DNA from: Pseudomonas sp. B21_DOA
GTDB taxonomy: Bacteria; Pseudomonadota; Gammaproteobacteria; Pseudomonadales; Pseudomonadaceae
DNA length: 64,000 nucleotides
Reading direction: 5' to 3'
Assembly (NCBI GenBank): GCA_030544685.1
Contig: CP086683.1
Coordinates: forward strand, 62,001-126,000
Within the stretch, counting starts at the first letter, position 1. Every line of letters begins with the position of its first letter. Shown in pieces: positions 20,725 through 31,081 of the stretch. The notes under the pieces were generated by a model. That model ran no database searches and had not been told where the DNA came from. It saw only the letters and a program-made list of their open reading frames with translations. The translations under genes were made by a program, and so were the position numbers.

Positions 20725-20814
20725 TGTAGGAGTGAGCCTGCTCGCGAAGACGTCATGTCAGTCGATACAAATATCAACTGACAGATCGAATTCGCGAGCA
20801 GGCTCGCTCCCACA
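20725..20814. repeat. REP inverted pair (GAGCCTGCTCGC family)
   Basis: Arms GGAGTGAGCCTGCTCGCGAA and TTCGCGAGCAGGCTCGCTCC, about 40 bases apart, between convergent rpsT and the creA-like gene. Confidence 0.9.
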
Positions 20815-20831
20815 GTTCGGATTGGTGGGGC

Positions 20832-21299
20832 TTATTGCTGGACCGGCACCCACGGCAGGATCGGGATGGCCGTGACCGCATTCTGCGGACTGCCCTCGAT
20901 CAAGCGATCGCTGTAGACCAGGTACACCAGCGTGTTGCGCTTCTTGTCGAGGAAACGCACCACTTGCATGGTCTTGAACACCAGCGAAGTGCGCTCCTTG
21001 AACACCTCATCGCCATCCTTCAGCTCACCCTTGAATTTGATCGGCCCGACCTGGCGACAAGCGATCGACGCTTCTGCGCGATCCTCGGCCAGACCGAGAC
21101 CACCCTTCACTCCACCAGTCTTGGCGCGTGACAGGTAGCAGGTCACGCCCTCGACTTTCGGATCGTCGAAGGCCTCGACCACGATCCGGTCATTCGGCCC
21201 GACAAACTTGAATACGGTCGACACCTTACCGATTTCCTCGGCCGAGGCCAGCAATGGCATGGCCATCAGCAGACCCAATAATCCTTTCGCTACACGCAT
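20832..21299 (-). CDS. creA: CreA family periplasmic protein
   Basis: A 155-residue protein with a signal peptide ([20 protein letters not shown], cut before EEIGKV) and the CreA family core: [33 protein letters not shown] and SIACRQVGP. Two Cys in the mature protein may form a disulfide. CreA is conserved in proteobacteria but its function is not established. It lies 10 bases after proB on the same strand, so the two may be co-transcribed. Confidence 0.88.
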   Translation of the reverse strand: MRVAKGLLGLLMAMPLLASAEEIGKVSTVFKFVGPNDRIVVEAFDDPKVEGVTCYLSRAKTGGVKGGLGLAEDRAEASIACRQVGPIKFKGELKDGDEVFKERTSLVFKTMQVVRFLDKKRNTLVYLVYSDRLIEGSPQNAVTAIPILPWVPVQQ

Positions 21300-21309
21300 C
21301 GAATTTTCC

Positions 21310-22427
21310 TTAGACCAGAATCAGATTGTCACGGTGAACCAGTTCCGGCTCTGCCATGTAACCGAGCAAACCGACAATCGCATCCGACGACTGACCGATG
21401 ATTTTTTGCGCCTCCAGGGCGCTGTAATTGGCCAAGCCCCGAGCGATCTCCCGACCATCCGGCGCTACGCAGACGACCATCTCACCACGACGGAAGCTGC
21501 CTTGAACCAGTTTCACCCCCACCGGCAGCAGACTTTTGTTGCCCTTGGACAACGCCGACACCGCTCCTCATCCAGCACCAGAGTGCCACGGGTTTGCAGA
21601 TGACCGGCCAGCCACTGCTTGCGCGCCGCGAGCATGCCGCGCTCCGGCGATAGCAGCGTACCGATGCGCTCGCCCGCCTTGAGACGATCAAGCACGCGCT
21701 CAAGCCGCCCGCCGACGATGATCGTGTGCGCACCGGAACGCGCCGCAAGACGCGCCGCACGCAACTTGGTCTGCATGCCGCCGCGCCCCAGCGCACCGCC
21801 GGTACCACCTGCAACCGCATCGAGCGTCGGATCATCGGCGCGCGCTTCATAAATCAACTGCGCATCGGGGTTGTTGCGCGGATCGGCGTCGAACATGCCG
21901 TCGCGATCAGTGAGAATCACCAGCAGATCGGCCTCGACCAGATTGGCCACCAGCGCCGCCAGCGTGTCGTTGTCGCCGAAACGGATTTCGTCAGTGACCA
22001 CGGTATCGTTTTCGTTGATCACCGGAATGACTTTCAGCTCGACCAGCGCACGCAAGGTACTGCGGGCGTTGAGGTAGCGCTTGCGGTCGGACAGGTCGTC
22101 GTGGGTGAGGAGAATCTGCGCGGTGTGCCGGCCATGTTCGGCGAAGCTTGATTCCCAGGCCTGCACCAGCCCCATCTGACCGATCGCAGCGGCCGCCTGC
22201 AGCTCGTGCATGGCACTGGGTCGTGCGGTCCAGCCCAAGCGACTCATGCCGGCCGCCACCGCCCCGGAGGACACCAGCACCAGCTCGACGCCCGCTTCAT
22301 GCAGCGCCACCATCTGCTCGACCCAGACACTCATTGCCGCGCGATCCAGCCCTTTGCCGTCAGCTGTCAGCAAAGCGCTGCCGATCTTCACGACCCAACG
22401 CTGCGCACCTGTCACCTTGCTCCGCAT
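21310..22427 (-). CDS. proB: glutamate 5-kinase ProB with PUA domain, one frameshift
   Basis: ProB phosphorylates glutamate in the first step of proline synthesis. Residues 1 to about 255 are the amino-acid kinase domain ([42 protein letters not shown]); a C-terminal PUA domain follows. The frame breaks near 21566-21567 after TLVLDE; one extra base gives [17 protein letters not shown] and a 372-residue protein. The start is ATG 22427, with ATG 22430 directly before it as alternative. It is downstream of cgtA on the same strand. Confidence 0.94.
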
Positions 22428-22522
22428 CATCTTCAACCTTAGCTTGAGGGCAGCGCGACCTGGCACTGCCCGTGACGTTAATCGTGGCGATTGCTGACCA
22501 ACGATCGATTTCCGGATACTAA

Positions 22523-22546
22523 AACGCCGCTCGATTGAGCGGCGTT
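22523..22546 (-). terminator. terminator of cgtA
   Basis: AACGCCGCTC-GATT-GAGCGGCGTT stem, 18 bases past the cgtA stop; read on the minus strand it ends in TTTT. Confidence 0.85.
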
Positions 22547-22564
22547 CAAGTTTATCGCAACGGA

Positions 22565-23827
<1,263 letters not shown>

Positions 23828-23937
23828 TCAAGACATAAGACTCTTGCAAAAATGAGCGCAGCGACCCCAAGACACGACCTGCATCGCACGCCGACAGCCC
23901 ATACAAACAGCTTTGCAAGAGACTCACCCCACAAACG

Positions 23938-23962
23938 AAAAAGCCCCGTCGCAAGACAGGGC
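23938..23962 (-). terminator. terminator of rplU-rpmA
   Basis: GCCCCGTC-GCAA-GACAGGGC stem with a T-run on the minus strand, 20 bases past the rpmA stop. Confidence 0.85.
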
Positions 23963-23981
23963 TTCTCCAGCGATCTCGCGA

Positions 23982-24239
23982 TTAAGCCGCGATTACGCTC
24001 ACGTAACGACGACCGAAGGCGCCCTTTACTTCGAACTTGATCACGCCTTCGATTTTAGCGAAGAGAGTGTGATCCTTGCCCATGCCAACGCCGTAGCCAG
24101 CGTGGAATTGGGTGCCGCGCTGACGCACGATGATGTTGCCGGCCTTGATGACCTGGCCGCCATACATCTTCACGCCAAGGCGTTTGGCTTCTGAGTCGCG
24201 ACCGTTACGGGTACTACCACCAGCTTTTTTGTGTGCCAT
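23982..24239 (-). CDS. rpmA: 50S ribosomal protein L27
   Basis: L27 reaches the peptidyl-transferase centre with its N-terminus. The 85-residue product begins [16 protein letters not shown], the proteobacterial form without the cleaved extension of Firmicutes. It ends [11 protein letters not shown]. It follows rplU by 35 bases with a good RBS (AGGAG) and is followed by a terminator separating it from cgtA. Confidence 0.98.
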   Translation of the reverse strand: MAHKKAGGSTRNGRDSEAKRLGVKMYGGQVIKAGNIIVRQRGTQFHAGYGVGMGKDHTLFAKIEGVIKFEVKGAFGRRYVSVIAA

Positions 24240-24274
24240 GAGTTCAATTCTCCTAGTGAGGAATTAGGCTGTAA

Positions 24275-24586
24275 TTAAGCCTGAATACCGGTGATTTTGA
24301 TCTCGGTGAACCACTGGCGGTGGCCCATACGCTTCATGTGGTGCTTACGACGACGGAACTTGATGATGCGGACTTTATCGTGACGACCTTGGGAGATCAC
24401 TTCAGCCTTGACGGTTGCGCCAGCAACAACTGGTGCGCCGATGTTCACGTCGTCGCCATTGGCGACCAGCAGAACGCGATCAAAAGTCACGGATTCGCCG
24501 GTAGCGATTTCCAGTTTTTCGATCTTCAGGTATTCACCTTCAGCGACCTTGTATTGCTTACCGCCGGTAACGATTACTGCGTACAT
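24275..24586 (-). CDS. rplU: 50S ribosomal protein L21
   Basis: The 103-residue L21 begins [21 protein letters not shown] and has the conserved end [24 protein letters not shown]21 binds 23S rRNA. It is first in the rplU-rpmA operon, with a well-formed promoter about 135 bases upstream. The longer open frame beyond 24586 is not coding, because the family start is exact. Confidence 0.98.
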   Translation of the reverse strand: MYAVIVTGGKQYKVAEGEYLKIEKLEIATGESVTFDRVLLVANGDDVNIGAPVVAGATVKAEVISQGRHDKVRIIKFRRRKHHMKRMGHRQWFTEIKITGIQA

Positions 24587-24719
24587 GGTATTTCTCCGAT
24601 AATCCTGCTCACCCAGCTCTTTATAAGAAGAGGTATTGGCTGGCATGGCTGCATGGGGCTGGAACGGCCCAAGTGCAATTGCGTAAGGCAGGTGCTGCCC
24701 AGGAAGTTCAGGGTGCGCG

Positions 24720-24748
24720 ATTGTACGCAAGCAATCTGCCTCGCGCAA
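24720..24748 (-). promoter_or_regulatory. sigma70 promoter for rplU-rpmA
   Basis: Minus-strand TTGCGC (24748-24743), 17-base spacer, TACAAT (24725-24720). It leaves a leader of about 130 bases before rplU. Confidence 0.65.
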
Positions 24749-24766
24749 GTGGCCGTCCATCGCGCC

Positions 24767-24795
24767 TTGACAGGTCTGGACGGGGGTCCTAGCAT
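24767..24795 (+). promoter_or_regulatory. sigma70 promoter for ispB
   Basis: TTGACA at 24767-24772, 17-base spacer, TAGCAT at 24790-24795. It lies about 33 bases before ATG 24828 and supports that start over the GTG at 24855. Confidence 0.7.
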
Positions 24796-24827
24796 GCCGC
24801 GCAACCCTTCTGGAGCGACTCTCGCTG

Positions 24828-25796
24828 ATGCAACCCTAAGCTTTCTACCGCGCGGTGGCGGACGATTTTAGCGCCGTCGACGGCATCATCAAGAAGCAGC
24901 TGACGTCTCGAGTGCCGCTGGTATCGAAAATCGGCGATTACATCACGTCGGCCGGCGGCAAACGCCTGCGTCCTTTATTAGTGTTGCTGTGTGGCAAGGC
25001 CCTGGGTCGCGAAGGCGACGACATGCGCCTGCTGGCCGCCACCATCGAATTCCTGCACACCGCCACCCTGCTGCATGACGACGTCGTCGACATGTCCGGC
25101 ATGCGTCGTGGCCGCTCGACCGCCAACGCCATGTGGGGCAATGCCCCGAGCGTGCTGGTCGGCGACTTCCTGTACTCGCGCTCGTTCGAAATGATGGTCG
25201 AACTGGGCTCGATGCCGGTGATGAAGATTCTCTCCCAGGCCACACGCATCATCGCTGAAGGCGAAGTGTTGCAGCTGTCCAAGGTGCGTGACGCCAGCAC
25301 CAGCGAAGAAACCTACATGGAAGTCATCCGCGGCAAGACCGCGATGCTCTTCGAAGCCTCGACCCACAGCGCCGCCGCCCTGGCTGGCGCGACCGCCGAG
25401 CAGAGCGAAGCCCTGCGCACCTTCGGCGATCACCTGGGTGTGGCGTTCCAGCTGGTTGATGACCTGCTCGACTATAAAGGCGACGCGGAAACTCTGGGCA
25501 AGAACGTCGGTGACGATCTGGCCGAAGGCAAGCCGACCCTGCCGTTGATCTACACCATGCGCGAAGGCACCGCCGAACAGGCAGCACTGGTGCGTCAGGC
25601 GATCCAGAAAGGCGGGATCGAAGACCTGGAAAGCATCCGCATCGCCGTCGAAGCGTCCGGCTCGCTGGAGTACACCGCGCAACTGGCCCGCGATTACGTA
25701 GCCCGCGCGATCAAGTGCCTCGAGGCGCTGCCGGCCAGCGAATATCGCGATGCACTGGTTGAACTGAGCGAGTTCGCGGTAGCCCGCACGCACTGA
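24828..25796 (+). CDS. ispB: all-trans polyprenyl (octaprenyl/nonaprenyl-type) diphosphate synthase IspB, in-frame TAA at codon 4
   Basis: IspB makes the ubiquinone side chain. Both Asp-rich motifs are present: [13 protein letters not shown] and DDLLDYKGD. The promoter and the RBS GGAG point to ATG 24828, the family start, as I recall it reading [15 protein letters not shown]. Here codon 4 is TAA (24837-24839) where CAA is expected. The frame is then open from GTG 24855 (ADDFSAVDG) for 313 residues, but that GTG has no visible RBS. Either there is a C-to-T base error, or initiation really shifts to the GTG. The gene is probably essential. Confidence 0.93.
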
Positions 25797-25813
25797 TATT
25801 GCTGAAACAAGAT

Positions 25814-25881
25814 CAAAAGATCGCAGCCTTCGGCAGCTCCTGCACATCACCGTAGGAGCTGCCGAAGGCTGCGATCTTTTG
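25814..25881. repeat. long inverted repeat (GATCGCAGCCTTCGGCAGCT family)
   Basis: Two 30-base arms with one mismatch (AGATCGCAGCCTTCGGCAGC and complement) flank 8 bases, directly after ispB. It is a Pseudomonas REP-type element that could also end transcription, since TTTTG follows the stem. Confidence 0.88.
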
Positions 25882-25955
25882 CTTTTGACTGTCTGAAAAG
25901 ATAAAACCCTATACAATGTGCGCCCTTTAGCCCTCCTGATACCCAAGGAACCTTA

Positions 25956-26297
25956 GTGAGCACGTTGCCACCCTGCCCGAAATGCAATTCCGAATACACC
26001 TACGAAGACGGTACCCAACTGGTCTGCCCCGAGTGTGCCCACGAGTGGTCTGCCAGCGGCGAAGCCGAAGTGGCGGCCGATGATGCCGTGAAGAAAGATT
26101 CGGTCGGCAACGTCCTGCAGGACGGCGACACCATCACCGTGATCAAGGATCTGAAGGTCAAGGGCACATCGCTGGTGGTCAAGGTCGGCACCAAGGTCAA
26201 GAACATCCGTCTGTGCGATGGCGATCACGACATCGACTGCAAGATCGACGGCATCGGCCCGATGAAGCTCAAATCCGAGTTCGTCAGAAAAGTCTGA
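25956..26297 (+). CDS. PhnA/YjdM family zinc-ribbon protein
   Basis: A 113-residue protein with an N-terminal zinc ribbon [13 protein letters not shown]...CPECAHEW, followed by the PhnA C-terminal domain ([47 protein letters not shown]). The family was once called 'alkylphosphonate utilisation PhnA', but its E. coli member has no proven role in the C-P lyase pathway. The GTG start at 25956 follows RBS AAGGAA. No phn genes are nearby, so no phosphonate role is implied. Confidence 0.9.
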   Translation: MSTLPPCPKCNSEYTYEDGTQLVCPECAHEWSASGEAEVAADDAVKKDSVGNVLQDGDTITVIKDLKVKGTSLVVKVGTKVKNIRLCDGDHDIDCKIDGIGPMKLKSEFVRKV

Positions 26298-26309
26298 GCC
26301 TTGCGTCAG

Positions 26310-26334
26310 CCATCCCGCGCCAGCCGTGGGATGG
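26310..26334 (+). terminator. possible hairpin after the PhnA-type gene
   Basis: CCATCCC and GGGATGG arms around an 11-base loop, 12 bases past the stop; only a weak T-rich tail (AGCTTT) follows. Confidence 0.35.
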
Positions 26335-26444
26335 AGCTTTGCCTTCCCCGCTTCAGCTCAATGAATCCGCGCATGGCCATCAGCCAGCCATTTTGACCTG
26401 ACACAACCTTTACCCGGAAAAATCCACGATCCGCCAATAGGCAC

Positions 26445-26476
26445 TTGCTATTTGATGAATAAGAATTATTCTCATT
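26445..26476 (+). promoter_or_regulatory. promoter overlapped by a Fur box
   Basis: TTGCTA (26445-26450) and TATTCT (26467-26472), 16 bases apart, form a plausible promoter. Over it lies AATAAGAATTATTCTCATT (26458-26476), which differs at one position from the symmetrical Fur-type dyad AATGAGAATNATTCTCATT. Iron-dependent repression of the gene at 26502 is predicted. Confidence 0.75.
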
Positions 26477-26501
26477 GAAACCTTTCAAGGAGATGAGACC
26501 C

Positions 26502-26759
26502 ATGACTTATTTGATCGACGCCTGGCTGGATCGCCCACACCCTTACCTCAGGATCCTCCATCGGGAAACCGGCGAAGTCTGTGCGGTACTTGAAGAAGAA
26601 GCCTTGCATGAGTTGCAGGATCAAGGTGATCTGGACGTCAGCAGCCTCAATTCCAGCGAGCCGCTAGTGCTCAAGGAGCTGGTGCGCAATCTGTTCCTGT
26701 TCTGCTATGCCCGGGCGTTGCGCCCGACCAGTGAGCTGCACAACAAGATCGAAATATGA
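26502..26759 (+). CDS. small conserved protein, predicted iron-starvation induced
   Basis: An 85-residue acidic protein (MTYLIDAWLDRPHPYLRILH...) with no signal peptide and no known catalytic motif. Start ATG 26502 is set by RBS AAGGAG. A Fur box overlaps its promoter. It occupies the place of P. aeruginosa PA4570, which as I recall is strongly induced by low iron. The C-terminal half is helical and hydrophobic (VLKELVRNLFLFCYARAL). Its molecular function is unknown to me; regulation is inferred from the site, not measured. Confidence 0.85.
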   Translation: MTYLIDAWLDRPHPYLRILHRETGEVCAVLEEEALHELQDQGDLDVSSLNSSEPLVLKELVRNLFLFCYARALRPTSELHNKIEI

Positions 26760-26774
26760 GCAGCATTAAAAACC

Positions 26775-26863
26775 TGTGGGAGCGAGCTTGCTCGCGAAAG
26801 CGGTAAATCAGTCAACGAATGAGTCGACTGAAAAACCGCCTTCGCGAGCGAGCTCGCTCCACA
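26775..26863. repeat. REP inverted pair (GAGCNTGCTCGC family)
   Basis: Arms GGGAGCGAGCTTGCTCGCGA and TTCGCGAGCGAGCTCGCTCC between the Fur-box gene and fklB, which are convergent. Confidence 0.9.
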
Positions 26864-26895
26864 TTTTTCAGCCCGCCACCAAGGCAGGCTCGGTA

Positions 26896-27513
26896 TTACA
26901 GAACGTCGAGCAGCTCGACGTCGAACACCAGAACGCTGTGCGGCGGGATGCTGCCGACGCCTTGGGCGCCGTAAGCCAGTTCGCTCGGCACGTACAGGCG
27001 CCATTTGCTGCCGGCATTCATCAGTTGCAGGGCTTCGGTCCAGCCAGCGATCACGCCGCCAACCGGGAATTCTGCAGGCTGGCCGCGCTCGTAGGAGCTG
27101 TCGAACACCGTGCCGTCGATCAGGGTGCCGTGGTAGTGCGTACGCACCTGGTCTTCACGGGTCGGCTTGGCGCCGTCGCCCTGAGTCAGTACTTCGAATT
27201 GCAGGCCGGAAGCCAGGGTGGTGATGCCGTCACGCTTGGCGTTTTCGGCGAGGAAGGCCAGGCCTTCGCCAGCCGCGGCTTCAGCCTTGGCAGCGGCTTC
27301 GGCTTGCATGATTTCGCGGATAACCTTGAAGCTGGCGGACATCTCTTCCTGGCCAACACGGCTTGGCTTGCCGGCGAAAGCGTCGGTCAGACCGGCCAGG
27401 ATCGCGTCCAGGCTGACACCCGGTGGCGGGTTGTCGCGCAGCTGGTCGCCGAGTTGACGGCCGATACCGTAGCTGACGCGGGTTTCGTCGGTGGACAGAT
27501 TTACTTCGGACAT
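26896..27513 (-). CDS. fklB: FKBP-type peptidyl-prolyl cis-trans isomerase (FklB-like)
   Basis: A 205-residue two-part isomerase. The N-terminal dimerisation domain (ETRVSYGIGRQLGDQL, FAGKPSRV...) is followed by a helical linker rich in Ala/Glu. The FKBP domain carries HYHGTLIDGTVFDSSYERG, FPVGGVIAGWTEALQLM, YVPSELAYG and IPPHSVLVFDVELL. No signal peptide is seen, so it should act in the cytoplasm, unlike FkpA. The start at 27513 is the canonical MSEVNLSTD. It corresponds in position to PA4572. Confidence 0.93.
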   Translation of the reverse strand: MSEVNLSTDETRVSYGIGRQLGDQLRDNPPPGVSLDAILAGLTDAFAGKPSRVGQEEMSASFKVIREIMQAEAAAKAEAAAGEGLAFLAENAKRDGITTLASGLQFEVLTQGDGAKPTREDQVRTHYHGTLIDGTVFDSSYERGQPAEFPVGGVIAGWTEALQLMNAGSKWRLYVPSELAYGAQGVGSIPPHSVLVFDVELLDVL

Positions 27514-27632
27514 GACACTGCTCCGCTGTGCGGACGGCCTCAGGACTTGCCGTGCGTGCACAGCGCGTCCCGGCGCGCCCGGAACCAAAAGGGCGAGCAG
27601 ACTAGCACAGATACCCGGGGTTGGGGCCGGGC

Positions 27633-27938
27633 CTACAGGGCCGAACGCCAGGCCAGCGGCACTTTCAGGCTTTCATTGATGCCACCGCCCAGCCCGCACA
27701 TTTCATCGTGCACCGAGGTGTGGACCAGATTGAACGGCAGCACCGGAAACGCGTGTAGCACGTCCCGCGCGTGCTCGACCGAGCGCAGAGTCAGGGTTTT
27801 CCCCAGCGGATCATGCAGCGGATGAGCCGCGCCGTGCATGCGTGCTTCCAGCAAATAGATCCCGCCCTCCATGGAAATCAGATTCAACTCATCGACCTTG
27901 CCGGCGATGGCAAACGCATTCAACTCTTGTAGGTTCAT
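27633..27938 (-). CDS. DUF6482-like conserved protein
   Basis: A 101-residue cytoplasmic protein starting MNLQELNAFAIAGKVDELNLISMEGG and ending SLKVPLAWRSAL. I recall it as a conserved Pseudomonas family of unknown function (DUF6482) and cannot give a role. The sequence has no transmembrane segment, no cysteine cluster and no nucleotide-binding motif. It lies between fklB and the UPF0114 gene, all on the minus strand. The UPF0114 terminator lies just upstream, so it probably has its own promoter. Confidence 0.75.
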   Translation of the reverse strand: MNLQELNAFAIAGKVDELNLISMEGGIYLLEARMHGAAHPLHDPLGKTLTLRSVEHARDVLHAFPVLPFNLVHTSVHDEMCGLGGGINESLKVPLAWRSAL

Positions 27939-28014
27939 GGGAGCACCTCACACCGTGGCGAATCGCACCGTTACAGGGATAGGCCGGTGCGCTTGAAAGC
28001 ACAAGCCACAAACA

Positions 28015-28048
28015 AAACCGCCCGTCCGTTTCGCAACAGACGGGCGGC
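28015..28048 (-). terminator. terminator of the UPF0114 gene
   Basis: CCGCCCGTC...GACGGGCGG stem with TTTTG on the minus strand, 22 bases past the stop. Confidence 0.85.
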
Positions 28049-28069
28049 TCTTTTGCAGAGATCGGCTGA

Positions 28070-28558
28070 TCAGTGCTTGGTGACCTTGTCCAGGTAACCC
28101 ATGGCAAACGCGGACACCACAAAAGTCATGTGAATGATCACGTACCACATCAGGTGCTCGGGATCGACATTCTTGGCGTCCATGAAGATACGCAACAGGT
28201 GGATCGAGGAGATCGCCACGATCGACGCCGCGACTTTCATCTTCAACGACGACGAGTCCATGGTGCCCAGCCAGCTGAGCTTCTCTTTGCCTTCGTCGAT
28301 GTCCAGTTGCGAGACGAAGTTCTCGTAGCCGGAAATCATCACCATCACCAGCAGACCGCCCACCAGCGCCATGTCGATCAGCGACAGCAGCACCAAGATC
28401 AGATCCGATTCAGCCATGGCGAAGACATTGGGCAGGATATGGATGATTTCCTGGAAGAACTTCAATGCCAGCGCCAGCAGACCGAGGGACAGGCCGATGT
28501 AGATCGGCGCCAGCAGCCAGCGGGTGGCGTACATTGCATTTTCGATAAAGCGTTCCAT
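28070..28558 (-). CDS. UPF0114 / YqhA-TIGR00645 family inner-membrane protein
   Basis: A 162-residue polytopic protein with about four hydrophobic helices: [56 protein letters not shown] and [20 protein letters not shown]. The family signature regions [18 protein letters not shown] and [13 protein letters not shown] match UPF0114. Its function is unknown in all species I know of. It has its own terminator. The start at 28558 is the family start. Confidence 0.9.
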   Translation of the reverse strand: MERFIENAMYATRWLLAPIYIGLSLGLLALALKFFQEIIHILPNVFAMAESDLILVLLSLIDMALVGGLLVMVMISGYENFVSQLDIDEGKEKLSWLGTMDSSSLKMKVAASIVAISSIHLLRIFMDAKNVDPEHLMWYVIIHMTFVVSAFAMGYLDKVTKH

Positions 28559-28718
28559 TGACTCTCACACAAGGGGCTGGAAATGGCGGCGAGTATAACA
28601 GCCCGCTGTGACAGCCAGAAACCGCCGGAAAATCCGCTACCTGCGTGTGTGTGACAAATTTTTTCTGCTAGTGTCCAAAGCATTGACAGCCCAATGACAG
28701 TGGACAGGACGCGTGGAA

Positions 28719-30548
28719 ATGGATGTGCGATCAGCCTTGACGACTGCCGGATTCTGCATTGCTTTACTCATCGGCGGTTGCTCGCCGAGCGATGAAAAGC
28801 ACGTCGCCAACCTCGACGAAAAGACCGCCACCTTCGAACAGTCACTGGACGCGATCAGCGACCCGAAGCTCAAGGACGCCATCACCGAACTCGGCGGTTC
28901 GCTGCTGTTGCTCGAAAGGGCCCGACTCAAGCTCGACGACATCACCCCGCACACCGAATACGGCGCCGACGCCCTCGCCGTGCTCAAGCACTACCCTACC
29001 CCGCAAGCGCTGGTCGATACCTTTATCAATGGCCTGTTCGTGCTGCACAAGGACGCCAGCTCCGATTACCTCACCGATCTGCAGCCGGTATTCCCGTTCA
29101 ACCTGAACATTCCCGGCGGTTTCCTGTTTCCGCACGGCATCGAGTGGCACTCGGTGACGCTGAGCAACAAACGCGTGATCGCCTGGCAGCCGGAGTGGTC
29201 GGAAACCGATCCGGGCATTCAGCTCAGCCCGTCCAGTTCCAACGTGACCAATCCCGATGACCTGACGGTGACCTACCCGTTTATCGATGGCCTCAACGTC
29301 GAGAAGAAAAGCCTGCCGCAACCGGTCAGCCTGCAAGGCCAGATCGAAGTCATTGCGCCGCGTCGCTTGTACAGTTTCGACCTGACACAGAAAGACGTCG
29401 GCCAGACTCGCACCAACGATAACCTCAGCGTCAAACTGCTCAAACTGGAAAAGAACTATGCCGAGGTCGAAGTCAGCAACAGCCTGCCGCTGGCCGCAGA
29501 AGTCGCCGAAACCCGGATCAATCCGCTGATCGTTCAGGCCCGCGATGCCAGCGGCCAATACCTGGTGCGCGCCGGTTCGATCAACGAAAGCCCGGAGCAG
29601 GTGGAGTTTTATCAGCAACAACTGGCTCAGCTACAGAAGCAAACGAGCTGGAGCGACACCTTGGAAAAACAGCTCAGCGACGACCAGCAAGCCTTCGAGA
29701 AAGAACACCCGCGTCGCTATAACAAGGTGTATTTCCACGGCCCGATCGACACGCTGGAAGTCAGCGTGCTGGATTTCTCCTCGGCAACGGTGACGCGCAA
29801 ACCGCTGGACCTGCCGGTGCGCACCTTCAATCCGCACACCACGGCCAAAGCCGTGCAGCCGCTGGACCTGCCAGTTGTGGTGTATGACGATCTCGCCGCC
29901 AACTGGCTCAAAGGCGCGGACCTGACCGAGGAACAATTGAAGGCCGGCGTGCGCATTCATCAATCGGTGGAAGAGCCGAGCGCGGCGCGGATCGAGTTTT
30001 CCCACCGCCGCACCTTCAATGACGAACTGCTCGGCGACGAACTCAATCCCGGCGTCAGCCCGGTGACTTTCTTCACGGAAAAGCGCGGCGGCAAACTCGA
30101 CGAGCCGATCGAACTGCCGCCCGAGGCGTACCAGGTCGATCCGCTGCAAGCGACGATTACTTATGATCTGACTCTGTTTCCGGAAACCCCGGCGATTGCC
30201 GTAGGTTCGATGCCGTTGTTCCTGGCGACAGTGGCGAAGCAATCCTACGACGCGCACGCATTGCCCAAAGGCCTGGCGATCAAGGACAACACGCTGGTGG
30301 TCGACCTGAAAACCTTCCCGGCCAACGAATGGCGTTTCTTCGTCAAGGACGACAGTGGCCACTACCTCAAGCAGATTCTTTCGGTCAGCCACGACGCCAG
30401 CACCGAAGGCCCGGCGCTGCTTGGCGTGCACTACTTTTATGGTCGCCCGACTCGCGTGGAAACCTATCAGCGCACCGACCTCGCGACCGTGCAATACGGC
30501 TTTGAGGTCAAGCTCGACAAGGCGCCGGCGGACCAGACGGCGCCTTAA
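28719..30548 (+). CDS. large lipoprotein of unknown function
   Basis: A 609-residue protein with a lipoprotein signal: MDVRSALTTAGFCIALLIGGC, Cys21. GTG 28713 two codons upstream is an alternative start. A short coiled-coil-like stretch (residues about 30-70) follows, then a mostly beta-rich body with FNLNIPGGFLFPHGIEWHSV. No enzymatic motif is apparent. The repeated 'PLDLPV' phrases (PLDLPVRTFNP, PLDLPVVVYDD) are the only internal echo I see. The position agrees with a conserved hypothetical near PA4575 in PAO1. It overlaps the next gene by 4 bases tail to tail. Confidence 0.82.
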   Translation: MDVRSALTTAGFCIALLIGGCSPSDEKHVANLDEKTATFEQSLDAISDPKLKDAITELGGSLLLLERARLKLDDITPHTEYGADALAVLKHYPTPQALVDTFINGLFVLHKDASSDYLTDLQPVFPFNLNIPGGFLFPHGIEWHSVTLSNKRVIAWQPEWSETDPGIQLSPSSSNVTNPDDLTVTYPFIDGLNVEKKSLPQPVSLQGQIEVIAPRRLYSFDLTQKDVGQTRTNDNLSVKLLKLEKNYAEVEVSNSLPLAAEVAETRINPLIVQARDASGQYLVRAGSINESPEQVEFYQQQLAQLQKQTSWSDTLEKQLSDDQQAFEKEHPRRYNKVYFHGPIDTLEVSVLDFSSATVTRKPLDLPVRTFNPHTTAKAVQPLDLPVVVYDDLAANWLKGADLTEEQLKAGVRIHQSVEEPSAARIEFSHRRTFNDELLGDELNPGVSPVTFFTEKRGGKLDEPIELPPEAYQVDPLQATITYDLTLFPETPAIAVGSMPLFLATVAKQSYDAHALPKGLAIKDNTLVVDLKTFPANEWRFFVKDDSGHYLKQILSVSHDASTEGPALLGVHYFYGRPTRVETYQRTDLATVQYGFEVKLDKAPADQTAP

Positions 30549-30865
30549 CCGTTGAGACTGCGACCCCGGCCGCCGTTGATCTGCCGCAACTGAGCTTGCA
30601 GGTGCAGGCTCCAGATCTGCGGATCATCGGCCAGTTCGTAGCCGTGCAAGGTCAGGCTTTCAACAATCGTGTCGAGAATCGACTCGGCCGCCACCGGGCC
30701 GTGGAACGGGCCTTGGGCTTTGATCGCGGAAGGTTGTTCGCCGGCCATGCCGGCCGCGAAGAGCAGCGTCCACATGCCGTTGTCGCCGGCCAGCGGCTTG
30801 ACGGCGCATTCGATCCGGGTCACCAGACCCAGGCATTGACGGGTGAGACAGAGGTTGCGCGACAT
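30545..30865 (-). CDS. conserved hypothetical protein
   Basis: A 106-residue cytoplasmic protein: MSRNLCLTRQCLGLVTRIECAV near the N-terminus, a middle GDNGMWTLLFAAGMAG, and a C-terminal helix IWSLHLQAQLRQINGG. No signal peptide, membrane segment or known domain was recognised. It is convergent with the large lipoprotein gene (4-base overlap of stops). Codon use looks like its neighbours, so I take it as real, but its function is unknown. Confidence 0.7.
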   Translation of the reverse strand: MSRNLCLTRQCLGLVTRIECAVKPLAGDNGMWTLLFAAGMAGEQPSAIKAQGPFHGPVAAESILDTIVESLTLHGYELADDPQIWSLHLQAQLRQINGGRGRSLNG

Positions 30866-31081
30866 GGCGGCGACCCTCGGTAAAGCCGGTATTCAGCCCC
30901 CACGGGAGGACTGGCTCGATCCAGTGATACTGTCGATATCCTTGACCTGAGAATAGAAGAAAAGCGTCCTGCGCAAGCCAAATGGAACCAGAAGGCGCCG
31001 AATGGTCATTGTGTGAAGTTTGGCGTCAGAGTCGTGACACATTCCACGAAGATCCCCGCAGAGATCAATCTGGAAAAGCAT
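30866..31081. other. intergenic, no gene seen
   Basis: This is the first part of the 324-base gap before the Lon-like gene. It holds no convincing reading frame or site. The REP pair described next fills most of the rest. Confidence 0.6.

Noticed and set aside
25956..26297. phosphonate metabolism role for the PhnA-type gene
   Set aside because: No other phn genes are nearby and the family name is historical.
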